Under the pieces are notes generated by a model that saw nothing but the letters and a program-made list of their open reading frames with translations, did not search any database and was not told the DNA's origin. 64,000 nt of DNA from positions 2,418,001 through 2,482,000 of the forward strand of contig NZ_CP092712.1 of NCBI RefSeq assembly GCF_023983475.1, read 5' to 3'. This document shows positions 22,201 to 29,124 of this stretch, in pieces. A program made the translations under genes and the position numbers. Origin of the DNA: Aliivibrio fischeri ATCC 7744 = JCM 18803 = DSM 507 (GTDB taxonomy: Bacteria > Pseudomonadota > Gammaproteobacteria > Enterobacterales > Vibrionaceae). Each line of letters begins with the position of its first letter. The first letter of the stretch is position 1.

Positions 22201-22615
22201 TGCATTCGAAGGCGATAAACAAAAACTAAACTCGCTATCGTTAGTTGGTGGAGATATTGCGCAACTAGCCACTAAGGCTAATGAAAATAAAGAAGATAAA
22301 GGCACCATCATGCGAGAGCTCATTGTTGACGGCATGATCTCAGGCCTTTCTTATTGGGAGGAGTCCACAGGGCAAACCAAATACACTCTCGCAGAAGAGA
22401 GTGGATTATGGCGAGTGTATTTAGATAGAAGCACACTACAAACACGTACACTTGATAAATACTTACGAGTAGAAACCCTGCCGAAAACACCACGCTGGAG
22501 AACCGTAATTAGTACTTTAGAGTACATTTTAGAACATTGTGAGCAATACAATGACCAACGTGACAAACTAGTTAGAATTAAAGATAAGCTACAAATACTC
22601 ATATCCAACAACTAA
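19235..22615 (+). CDS. chiS: chitin-responsive hybrid sensor kinase ChiS
   Basis: ChiS is the inner-membrane master regulator of chitin use in vibrios; in V. cholerae it is held inactive by periplasmic CBP and activates the chb operon by binding DNA itself. The 1126 residues show TM1 (about 12-34), a periplasmic sensor region, TM2 (about 347-371), HAMP (to about 420), HisKA with phospho-acceptor His462 in SHELRTPLHG, an ATPase domain with the N-box NLIGNAIKYT and RQGSGLGLS, a receiver domain with Asp769 in LLLLDVMMPG and Lys in YLSKPF, a PAS-like region (about 875-970), and a C-terminal domain (about 1010-1126) without an obvious classic helix-turn-helix. The last part corresponds to the cryptic DNA-binding domain of V. 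cholerae ChiS. Its place just upstream of cbp strengthens the call. Confidence 0.92.
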   Translation: MDKKQHFKRLQNTLMIAFLVLSITPLSLIAIFFLHSHSQDLATQSTAHLVSLRDNKEQQITNYFKGRKSEVLGFARSELANASGGRFYGLVSAFPHLGTSIEDARKNAQLRYITGSGDKIRTSVLPESDSYIGSERYRLLHKRYHWAYLELLKRSDFSDVLLVDINGNVVYSKAKEDNYGTNLLTGKYKDSTLADTYKKIRTLMKKPESEDNIPIIFSDFNTINNETVAWFAAPIVQQGYLHSFALFKLPNTGLIELIGDNTDTSSIKTNFVGQDSYSRISNEDIEKNLSENMKLALSGESNVGSFIDKHGEKVLAAFTSINVDGHLWGLSLELPEKEAFARIQQLEQIFVIAMIIAIVCVVIASHFLSNSITAPLLRLTWAAERVSAGDLDQEMISTDRKDEIGRLAVSFARMQRSIREKIQLIKDQNEELEANLATIQLKNNELEAADKLKDEFLATTSHELRTPLHGMVGIAEALYTGANGPISASHRHQLEIIINSGQRLTSLVNDLLDYHKMRHGNLDINKHVTDLSSATSLVLELSQHLLGNKSIRIINQVDKSLPVVFVDEQRLEQVLYNLIGNAIKYTSEGKIVISASVVDQFLRVQVVDTGHGIPADELEHIFEPLIQAGHDSNRYRQGSGLGLSISRQLIELMGGSLYVSSQPMVGATFSFTLPLATKEQIQQHKLLAQEGITHYQTPEKLEYNLDEIDEELPENPEGPLLLVADDEPVNLQVLTSFLKLEGYRVKVANDGPETLKVFEEEKPELLLLDVMMPGMSGYEVCQSLRETYSHSQLPIIMLTALNQTQDRIRGFESGANDYLSKPFNKQELAARIKAHLKASKAELFLSENDRLQQEIRHREKVEASLLETQAHILEQLNHAQEAIICAKSDGKIKYVNNSAAKLFQRTEEQLSRYSIDELIAKRSLIESKQNHRGNIDVYIDGEITQINADLLHLPAESGLSLILVVSHKHEASEQRIHDLESAVEALSAFAFEGDKQKLNSLSLVGGDIAQLATKANENKEDKGTIMRELIVDGMISGLSYWEESTGQTKYTLAEESGLWRVYLDRSTLQTRTLDKYLRVETLPKTPRWRTVISTLEYILEHCEQYNDQRDKLVRIKDKLQILISNN

Positions 22616-22640
22616 TATTTACCATCGTAACTCAACCTAA

Positions 22641-22669
22641 AAGTCCGTAATATTTACGGGCTTTTTTTT
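22641..22669 (+). terminator. terminator after chiS
   Basis: AGTCCGTAA and TTACGGGCT form a 9-bp stem (one G-T pair) around TAT, followed by eight Ts. It separates chiS from the chb operon. Confidence 0.85.
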
Positions 22670-22782
22670 CGCCACAACCAAATTCACGGTTCAAAAAAAG
22701 CACTTAATCAGCACTGTAATTTGACTGTATTTAGCTATTTTTTAGTGGAAAAAACTCATCTATTATATATTTGTCATAATTA

Positions 22783-22798
22783 TGAGAAGCGACTCACA
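22783..22798. promoter_or_regulatory. CRP-like site 1 (chb)
   Basis: The sequence TGAGAAGCGACTCACA has the CRP architecture (TGTGA-N6-TCACA) with one change in the left half. A SlmA-type site (GTGAG...CTCAC) is an alternative reading. Confidence 0.4.
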
Positions 22799-22848
22799 AC
22801 AAACCTTGCCCAATAATTTTAGCGATAAAATTAACGATAGAGATCACA

Positions 22849-22864
22849 GGTGATCAAGGTCACC
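22849..22864. promoter_or_regulatory. CRP-like site 2 (chb)
   Basis: GGTGATCAAGGTCACC is a perfect GGTGA-N6-TCACC inverted repeat with the CRP core GTGA-N6-TCAC. Confidence 0.45.
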
Positions 22865-22951
22865 ACTATAGAGCAAGAAAAAAGAAAGTATAATTATAAA
22901 GGCTAAAACTGTAAGTAAACACTAACTTAACAACATACAGGACGACGTACA

Positions 22952-22967
22952 TGAGATAAAGGTCACA
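22952..22967. promoter_or_regulatory. CRP-like site 3 (chb)
   Basis: TGAGATAAAGGTCACA matches TGTGA-N6-TCACA except at the third base. It lies 270 bp before cbp. Confidence 0.45.
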
Positions 22968-23008
22968 CCACTTAAATAGAGTAAAAAACACACACAATTA
23001 CAGAAAAT

Positions 23009-23090
23009 AACGTTTTTGACGTTAAAAAAAGTTATTTTGCCGTTTTTAACGGTAATCCAAATTGACGTTTTGAGCCGAAAACGGTTTCCT
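23009..23090 (+). repeat. cluster of CGTTTT(T) repeats upstream of cbp
   Basis: Related blocks occur at 23009-23023 (AACGTTTTTGACGTT), 23040-23053 (CCGTTTTTAACGGT) and 23064-23090 (ACGTTTTGAG followed by the inverted copy CCGAAAACGG). The CGTTTT cores start at 23011, 23041 and 23066, two to three helical turns apart. They are candidate regulator sites, possibly for ChiS, but I have no consensus to compare. Confidence 0.45.
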
Positions 23091-23236
23091 ATACATGCCC
23101 AAGGCCTACAGACCACTCAAAAACCATTAGAAAGGCAATTTGGAAAAATGGATTTGAGGTAAGCCTTTAATGTGTGTTTATCAAATTGATAAAGACGTAT
23201 ATATCGTGAAACTAAAGCAAAGAGTAAGGAACAGCT

Positions 23237-24910
23237 ATGCTTGCCAATATTAAAAAAACTACATTAGCTGCTGCAGTACTTGCAGCAACAACGGGTTTTG
23301 CAGCTACAGATGCAGCGGCACGAAGTGAGCTAACAGTGGTACCAGATTTCTACCCTACAATGATCCAAAACTTTAACCCATACCTTGCAACTAACCTTCG
23401 TACAACAACAGATTTTGTTTACGAACCACTAGTTATCTTTAATGAAATGCATGGTAACAAACCAGTTATGCGTCTTGCGGAAGATTTCCGTATGTCTGAT
23501 GACCTTATGAGTGTAACTTTTGACATTCGTAAAGGTGTTAAATGGTCTGATGGTGAGAAATTCACAGCTGACGACGTAATTTACTCTTATAAACTACTAA
23601 AAGATAAGCCTGAGCTTGATCAACGTGGTATCAATAAGTGGGTTACAAACGTTGAACGCGTAAATGAATACCAAGTTAAATTCAGCCTATCTGAAGCTAA
23701 CTCAAACGTTCCATACGAAATTTCACTAGTTCCAATCGTTGCTGAGCACATTTGGTCTAAAGTGAAAGATCCAACAACATTTACAAACGAAAACCCAGTA
23801 GGTACAGGTCCATTTACTGAGATCGATACTTTTACACCTCAACTTTACATTCAGTGTCGTAACCCTAACTACTGGGATAACGATAACCTAGATGTGGACT
23901 GTTTACGTGTACCTCAAATCGCAAACAACGACCAATTACTAGGTAAGATTGTTAACTCTGAACTAGACTGGACATCTTCTTTCGTTCCAGATATCGATCG
24001 TACATACGCTTCAGCAAGTCCTAACCACCAATACTGGTACCCGCCATCAGGTACACAAGCATTCATGGTTAACTTTAAAAACCCTGATGCAGCTAAAAAC
24101 GAAGCACTAACAAATGTTGAGTTCCGTCGTGCTATGGGTATGGCTCTTGACCGTCAAACAATCATTGATATCGCATTCTACGGCGGCGGTACAGTGAATG
24201 ATTTCGCATCTGGTCTTGGTTATGCATTTGAAGCATGGTCTGATGAAGGTACTCACAACAAGTACAAGAAATTCAACACATACAACGTTGAAGGCGCTAA
24301 AAAGCAACTAGCTAAAGCTGGCTTTAAAGACGTAAACGGCGATGGGTATGTTGATACTCCATCAGGTAAGCCTTTCGAGCTTCTAATCCAATCTCCAAAC
24401 GGCTGGACTGACTTTAACAACACAGTTCAACTTGCTGTAGAGCAATTAGATGAAGTTGGTATCAAAGCGAAAGCTCGTACTCCTGAGTTCGCGGTATACA
24501 ACCAAGCAATGCTAGAAGGTACTTATGATGTAGCTTACACAAACTACTTCCACGGTGCCGATCCACACCTATACTGGAACAGTGCTTACAACTCAGCACT
24601 TCAAGAAGGTGATGGCATGCCTCGTTTCGCAATGCACTACTTCAAAGATGCGAAACTTGACGCTCTACTTGATAGCTTCTACAAAACAGCTGACCGTGAT
24701 GAGCAATTAGAAATCGCTCATGGCATTCAGAAAATCATCGCTGAAAACCAAGTAACACTCCCTGTGATGTCTGGTGCTTACATGTACCAATACAACACAA
24801 AACGCTTCAGCGGTTGGTGGAACGAGAAGAATCCTAAGGGCCGTCCAAATATCTGGGCTGGTATCCCTGAGCGTCTTCTACACGTTCTTGACCTAAAGCC
24901 TGTTAAGTAA
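23237..24910 (+). CDS. cbp: chitin oligosaccharide-binding protein CBP
   Basis: This is the periplasmic solute-binding protein of the (GlcNAc)n ABC transporter and, in V. cholerae, the partner that inhibits ChiS when no sugar is bound. The 557 residues start with a signal peptide (MLANIKKTTLAAAVLAATTGFA, cleavage probably after the Ala-rich tract near residue 28) without a lipobox Cys, so it should be soluble. The rest is a family-5 (OppA/DppA-like) binding protein, with the typical GVKWSDGEKFTADDVIYSYK near residues 100-120. Its codon use (many preferred CTT, GGT, AAC codons) suggests strong expression. It is the first gene of the chb operon, and a hairpin separates it from the permease genes. 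Confidence 0.93.
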   Translation: MLANIKKTTLAAAVLAATTGFAATDAAARSELTVVPDFYPTMIQNFNPYLATNLRTTTDFVYEPLVIFNEMHGNKPVMRLAEDFRMSDDLMSVTFDIRKGVKWSDGEKFTADDVIYSYKLLKDKPELDQRGINKWVTNVERVNEYQVKFSLSEANSNVPYEISLVPIVAEHIWSKVKDPTTFTNENPVGTGPFTEIDTFTPQLYIQCRNPNYWDNDNLDVDCLRVPQIANNDQLLGKIVNSELDWTSSFVPDIDRTYASASPNHQYWYPPSGTQAFMVNFKNPDAAKNEALTNVEFRRAMGMALDRQTIIDIAFYGGGTVNDFASGLGYAFEAWSDEGTHNKYKKFNTYNVEGAKKQLAKAGFKDVNGDGYVDTPSGKPFELLIQSPNGWTDFNNTVQLAVEQLDEVGIKAKARTPEFAVYNQAMLEGTYDVAYTNYFHGADPHLYWNSAYNSALQEGDGMPRFAMHYFKDAKLDALLDSFYKTADRDEQLEIAHGIQKIIAENQVTLPVMSGAYMYQYNTKRFSGWWNEKNPKGRPNIWAGIPERLLHVLDLKPVK

Positions 24911-24925
24911 TATGTAACTGTCTTT

Positions 24926-24948
24926 GCGGTGCACCCTTTGTGCACCGC
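24926..24948 (+). promoter_or_regulatory. intercistronic hairpin cbp/permease
   Basis: GCGGTGCAC and GTGCACCGC form a perfect 9-bp stem with a 5-nt loop. It is not followed by a T-tract (the next bases are CTATTCC), so it looks like an mRNA-stabilising or attenuating hairpin, not a full stop. A smaller inverted repeat (TCAGG...CCTGA, 24993-25013) follows. Confidence 0.6.
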
Positions 24949-25058
24949 CTATTCCCCCCCTTCCCTACTAGCTAAAGGAATGGCGCTCGTCGTCAGGGGA
25001 TTTTATGTCCTGATTTCCAGGTCAGGCAAACAATATCTGGATGAGTAAGGTGTGAGTT

Positions 25059-26045
25059 ATGGGATTTTTTCTAAGACGTTTATCGTTCTATTTTATTGCG
25101 TTGGTCGTTGCTGCAACGATTAACTTTATCATTCCGCGAGCAATGCCAGGTGACCCTGTTGTCATGATGTTCGCTAATGCAACCACTCAGGTAACTCCTG
25201 AGCGTATTGAAGCAATGAAACAATTGCTTGGCTTTGTTGATGGCCCTCTATATGAGCAATACTTTATCTACATCAAAAACATCCTAACTTGGGAATTAGG
25301 TACTTCTATCAAATTCTATCCGCTAAGTGTAAATGATTTACTTGGTGGTGCATTTGGTTGGTCATTATTCCTAGCAGGTACTGCGGTAATTTTATCATTC
25401 TCTCTAGGTTCTATTCTTGGCATCTTTGCAGCATGGAAACGCGGTAGCGCTTACGATACATTCATCTCTCCAGGGATGTTGGTTATCCAAGCTGTACCTC
25501 AAGTCGTTATTGCAATGTTAGCTATGTTTACCTTTGCTGTCGGTTTGAAATGGTTCCCTACAGGCTACGCATATACTCCAGGCACAATTCCAGATTGGAC
25601 AAGCTGGGCATTCATTAAAGATGTTGCTTATCACGCTATTCTTCCACTGTTCTGTGCGGCTATTGTTCAAATTGGTGGCTTCCTAATTAACATGCGTAAC
25701 AACATGATTAACCTACTTGGTGAAGACTACATCACCATGGCTAAAGGTAAAGGCTTAAGCGAAAACCGCGTTGTATTTAACTATGCAGCACGAAACGCAA
25801 TGCTTCCAAGTGTTACTGCTCTATCAATGTCATTAGGTATGGCAATTGGTGGTCAGTTAATCGTTGAAATCATCTTCAACTATCCAGGTCTTGGTTCTGT
25901 ACTGTTTAACGCAATCACTTCTCGTGACTACCAAGTTCTCCAAGGTCAGCTACTTATCATGACTCTGTTCATGCTGTTCTTTAACCTTCTTGCTGACATG
26001 TTATACGTTGTTCTAGACCCTCGCCTACGCAAGGGAGGAAAATAA
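25059..26045 (+). CDS. chitin-oligosaccharide ABC transporter permease 1 (DppB/OppB type)
   Basis: The 328-residue inner-membrane permease pairs with the next gene to form the channel through which CBP-bound chitin oligosaccharides enter. It has the DppB-type N-terminus (FFLRRLSFYFIALVVAATINFIIPRAMPGDPV) and about six helices. The cytoplasmic EAA loop near residue 230 (EDYITMAKGKGLSENRVV) is the ATPase contact. Its neighbours and order match V. cholerae VC0619. The stop is 2 bp before the next start, so the two are translationally linked. Confidence 0.92.
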   Translation: MGFFLRRLSFYFIALVVAATINFIIPRAMPGDPVVMMFANATTQVTPERIEAMKQLLGFVDGPLYEQYFIYIKNILTWELGTSIKFYPLSVNDLLGGAFGWSLFLAGTAVILSFSLGSILGIFAAWKRGSAYDTFISPGMLVIQAVPQVVIAMLAMFTFAVGLKWFPTGYAYTPGTIPDWTSWAFIKDVAYHAILPLFCAAIVQIGGFLINMRNNMINLLGEDYITMAKGKGLSENRVVFNYAARNAMLPSVTALSMSLGMAIGGQLIVEIIFNYPGLGSVLFNAITSRDYQVLQGQLLIMTLFMLFFNLLADMLYVVLDPRLRKGGK

Positions 26046-26047
26046 TA

Positions 26048-27073
26048 ATGAAAGGCTTAATTAAACTACTTTCAGGTAACCCTAAATCTCTGTTTGGTTT
26101 AGGTATCCTATTCATGTTTATCTTTATTGCTGTGTTCGCACCATTTCTTAGCGACCATGCTCCAGATAAACGTACTGGTAAACCACATGAATACCCAAGC
26201 TTTGTTGTAAACGCTGCTCAAAATAACCCTGAAGGTTGGGTTGCAGAAAACCTAGCAACCGATCGCCGTACATTACTGATGTCTAAAAAAGCAGATCACG
26301 TAATGGGTACAACTCGTATGGGTCGTGACGTTTGGTCTCAACTTGCACACGGTGCACGCGTATCACTTGCTGTTGGCTTTGGTGCTGGTGTTGTTGTTTG
26401 TTTCTTAGCAACCATCATCGGTGTTTCTGCGGGTTACTTTGGCGGTAAAGTTGATGATGTATTAACAGCAGCAATGAACATCATGCTTGTTATACCTCAA
26501 TATCCACTACTATTCGTTCTTGCAGCATTTATTGGTGAGGCAGGGCCAATGACCATCGCCCTCATTATCGGTTGTACCTCCTGGGCTTGGGGCGCACGTG
26601 TAATTCGTTCTCAAACCTTAGCACTACGTGAAAAAGAATTCGTTAAGGCCGCAGAAGTTCTTGGTGAATCAGCATGGCGCATCATCTTTGTTGAGATTCT
26701 TCCAAACCTTATCTCTATCGTTGGTGCAAGTTTCATCGGCTCAGTGATGTACGCAATCATGATGGAAGCAACCATCTCGTTCTTAGGTCTTGGTGACCCA
26801 AGTACAATCAGTTGGGGCATCATGCTTTACAACGTACAAACATCATCATCAATTCTAATTGGCGCATGGTGGGAACTGATTGCTCCTTGTATGGCTCTGA
26901 CGCTACTCGCAATTGGTCTAGCAATGCTTAACTTTGCGGTCGATGAAATTGCTAACCCTCAACTACGTTCTCATAAAGGTATGAAACGCTGGAAGAAAAT
27001 GGCATCTCAAGACACTGAAGAACGTAAGCCAGATTTAGGTAAACCAGAATTAAATTGGAACAGGGAAGATTAA
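26048..27073 (+). CDS. chitin-oligosaccharide ABC transporter permease 2 (DppC/OppC type)
   Basis: This 341-residue protein is the second permease. An N-terminal helix (about residues 15-35) is followed by a periplasmic insert and five helices, with the EAA motif EKEFVKAAEVLGESAWRII near residue 200. The C-terminal tail (from about 310) is charged and cytoplasmic. It begins 2 bp after the first permease and ends 1 bp before the ATPase gene. Confidence 0.92.
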   Translation: MKGLIKLLSGNPKSLFGLGILFMFIFIAVFAPFLSDHAPDKRTGKPHEYPSFVVNAAQNNPEGWVAENLATDRRTLLMSKKADHVMGTTRMGRDVWSQLAHGARVSLAVGFGAGVVVCFLATIIGVSAGYFGGKVDDVLTAAMNIMLVIPQYPLLFVLAAFIGEAGPMTIALIIGCTSWAWGARVIRSQTLALREKEFVKAAEVLGESAWRIIFVEILPNLISIVGASFIGSVMYAIMMEATISFLGLGDPSTISWGIMLYNVQTSSSILIGAWWELIAPCMALTLLAIGLAMLNFAVDEIANPQLRSHKGMKRWKKMASQDTEERKPDLGKPELNWNRED

Positions 27074-27074
27074 T

Positions 27075-28058
27075 ATGACTGACCCACAAATTTCTATCCG
27101 CAATCTGTGTGTGGATTACATTACTGACGCAGGTGATGTACGTGCTGTAAACAATGTGAGTTTTGACATTGGTAAAGGTGAAGTCTTTGGTCTAGCAGGC
27201 GAATCTGGTTGTGGTAAATCAACCGTAGCATTCTCTTTAATGCGTCTGCATAAGCCGCCAGCATTCATTACCGGTGGTGAAGTGTTCTTCGATGGTAAAG
27301 ATATTTTAAAGTACAGCGATGCTCAAATGCAGGCATTCCGTTGGAGTGAAATGTCAATGGTATTCCAAAGCGCCATGAACGCATTGAACCCAGTACTCAC
27401 GATGGAAGAACAATTTTGTGACGTGATTATGCGCCACACAACCATGACTCGTGAACAAGCCATTTCTCGTGCACAAGGTTTACTTGAAATTGTTGATATT
27501 CACCCTAGTCGTTTGACTGATTACCCACACCAGTTCTCTGGTGGTATGCGTCAACGTTTAGTTATTGCAATTGCGTTAGCGTTAAACCCGAAAATGATCA
27601 TTATGGATGAACCAACTACTGCTCTTGATGTGGTTGTTCAACGTGAGATCTTACAAAAAATCTATGCGCTTAAAGAAGAGTTTGGTTTCTCTATTCTGTT
27701 CATTACGCACGATTTATCGTTAATGGTTGAGTTCTCTGATCGTATTGGGATCATGTATTCAGGTGAATTAATCGAAGTTGCTTCTTCTAAAGAAATCTTA
27801 ACTTCACCTTATCACCCATATACAAAAGGCCTTGGTAGCTCATTCCCACCGTTAACGGGACCAAAAACGAAATTAACAGGGATCCCAGGAAACCCTCTTA
27901 ACTTACTAGAGGTTCCACAAGGCTGTCGCTTCCAAGCTCGCTGTGATCGTGTACATGAAGCATGTCGTTCGATTCCAACACAGCTTCGTCAGATCGAGCC
28001 TGGACACTTGTCAAACTGTCACCTTTACGGTGAAACCATTGCACAAGTAAAAGCATAA
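27075..28058 (+). CDS. chitin-oligosaccharide ABC transporter ATP-binding protein 1 (DppD type)
   Basis: The 327-residue ATPase energises uptake. Visible motifs are Walker A GESGCGKST (near residue 39), the Q-loop VFQSAMNALNP, the ABC signature FSGGMRQR, Walker B IIMDEPTTALD, and the H-loop FITHD. The C-terminal oligopeptide-transporter extension contains a Cys-rich motif (CRFQARCDRVHEACR...NCHLYG) that in relatives binds an Fe-S cluster. It is co-transcribed with the permeases. Confidence 0.93.
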   Translation: MTDPQISIRNLCVDYITDAGDVRAVNNVSFDIGKGEVFGLAGESGCGKSTVAFSLMRLHKPPAFITGGEVFFDGKDILKYSDAQMQAFRWSEMSMVFQSAMNALNPVLTMEEQFCDVIMRHTTMTREQAISRAQGLLEIVDIHPSRLTDYPHQFSGGMRQRLVIAIALALNPKMIIMDEPTTALDVVVQREILQKIYALKEEFGFSILFITHDLSLMVEFSDRIGIMYSGELIEVASSKEILTSPYHPYTKGLGSSFPPLTGPKTKLTGIPGNPLNLLEVPQGCRFQARCDRVHEACRSIPTQLRQIEPGHLSNCHLYGETIAQVKA

Positions 28059-28080
28059 AACGGATTTTCTGGAGTAAATT

Positions 28081-29076
28081 ATGAGCAAAGAATTTGGCGA
28101 ATTACTGATTGAAGGTAAAAATCTGGTTAAAGATTTCCCTGTAAGCAGTAACGCACTTAAAAACCCAATGATGCGTGCTATTAATGACGTATCTTTCAAA
28201 ATGTACAAAAGCCGCGGTCTTTCTGTTGTTGGTGAATCAGGTTCAGGTAAATCCACCACAGCAAAAATGATAGCAAAAATGTATGCACCAACAGATGGTG
28301 TAATCGAATACAAAGGTCGTGATATTCAAACTATCGTTAAGAAAAACGATTTAATGACTTATCGCGAAGGTGTTCAAATGGTATGGCAAGATCCGTTTGG
28401 TTCTTTAAACCCTACTCACAACATCTTCCACCATATTGCCCGTCCTCTTCTTATCCATAAGAAAGTGACTCCAGGCAATAAAAAGGAATTAGAAGAGCGC
28501 GTTTACGATCTTCTAGAACAAGTTGGTTTGATCCCACCTAAAGAAACAGCGGCAAAGTTCCCGCACCAACTTTCAGGTGGCCAACGTCAACGTGTAAACC
28601 TTGCAAGAAACATTGCTGTTGGTGCTGAAGTGGTATTAGCTGACGAACCAACCTCAATGCTTGATGTGTCGATTCGTGCTGGTGTTCTAAACCTAATGGA
28701 AGAGATGAAGTTCGAGAAAAAAATGTCTCTTCTTTATATCACTCACGATATCGCAACTGCACGTTACATTGCAGAAGATCTTGCGGTTATGTATGTCGGT
28801 CACATGGTTGAATGGGGTGATACGGATGAGATCATCCACGATCCACAACACCCATACACTCAACTACTTGTATCAGCAGTTCCAGATCCAAGTAAGTCGA
28901 TCCATACAGAACTAAAAGGCAACAAAGGTGAAATTCCATTATGGACACCTGAATCAGTAGGCTGTCCTTTTGCTGGCCGCTGTCTTCACGCAAGTGCTAA
29001 ATGTAAAGAACAAATGCCTGGCGTAACAAAACTGTCAGACAACCATTTTGTTCGTTGTTACTTATACGAAAATTAA
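28081..29076 (+). CDS. chitin-oligosaccharide ABC transporter ATP-binding protein 2 (DppF type)
   Basis: This is the partner ATPase of 331 residues, with Walker A GESGSGKST, the Q-loop MVWQDPFGSLNP, signature LSGGQRQR, Walker B VLADEPTSMLD and H-loop YITHD. It also carries the C-terminal Cys motif (CPFAGRCLHASAKC...RCYLY). Together with the preceding gene it forms the expected heterodimer. It starts 22 bp after the preceding stop. Confidence 0.93.
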   Translation: MSKEFGELLIEGKNLVKDFPVSSNALKNPMMRAINDVSFKMYKSRGLSVVGESGSGKSTTAKMIAKMYAPTDGVIEYKGRDIQTIVKKNDLMTYREGVQMVWQDPFGSLNPTHNIFHHIARPLLIHKKVTPGNKKELEERVYDLLEQVGLIPPKETAAKFPHQLSGGQRQRVNLARNIAVGAEVVLADEPTSMLDVSIRAGVLNLMEEMKFEKKMSLLYITHDIATARYIAEDLAVMYVGHMVEWGDTDEIIHDPQHPYTQLLVSAVPDPSKSIHTELKGNKGEIPLWTPESVGCPFAGRCLHASAKCKEQMPGVTKLSDNHFVRCYLYEN

Positions 29077-29124
29077 TTTCATTTGTAATTCTGAACAGCA
29101 GTAATTGGTATTTTGGAGAAATAG

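Larger units (their letters stand above)
22670..23236 (+). promoter_or_regulatory. chb operon regulatory region
   Basis: This long gap before cbp has no protein gene that I can support. It holds three CRP-like inverted repeats (22783-22798, 22849-22864, 22952-22967) and a cluster of CGTTTT(T)-containing repeats (23009-23090). In V. cholerae the equivalent region is activated by ChiS and also by SlmA; exact sites here are inferred. The ribosome-binding site is AAGGA, 8 bp before the cbp ATG. Confidence 0.7.
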
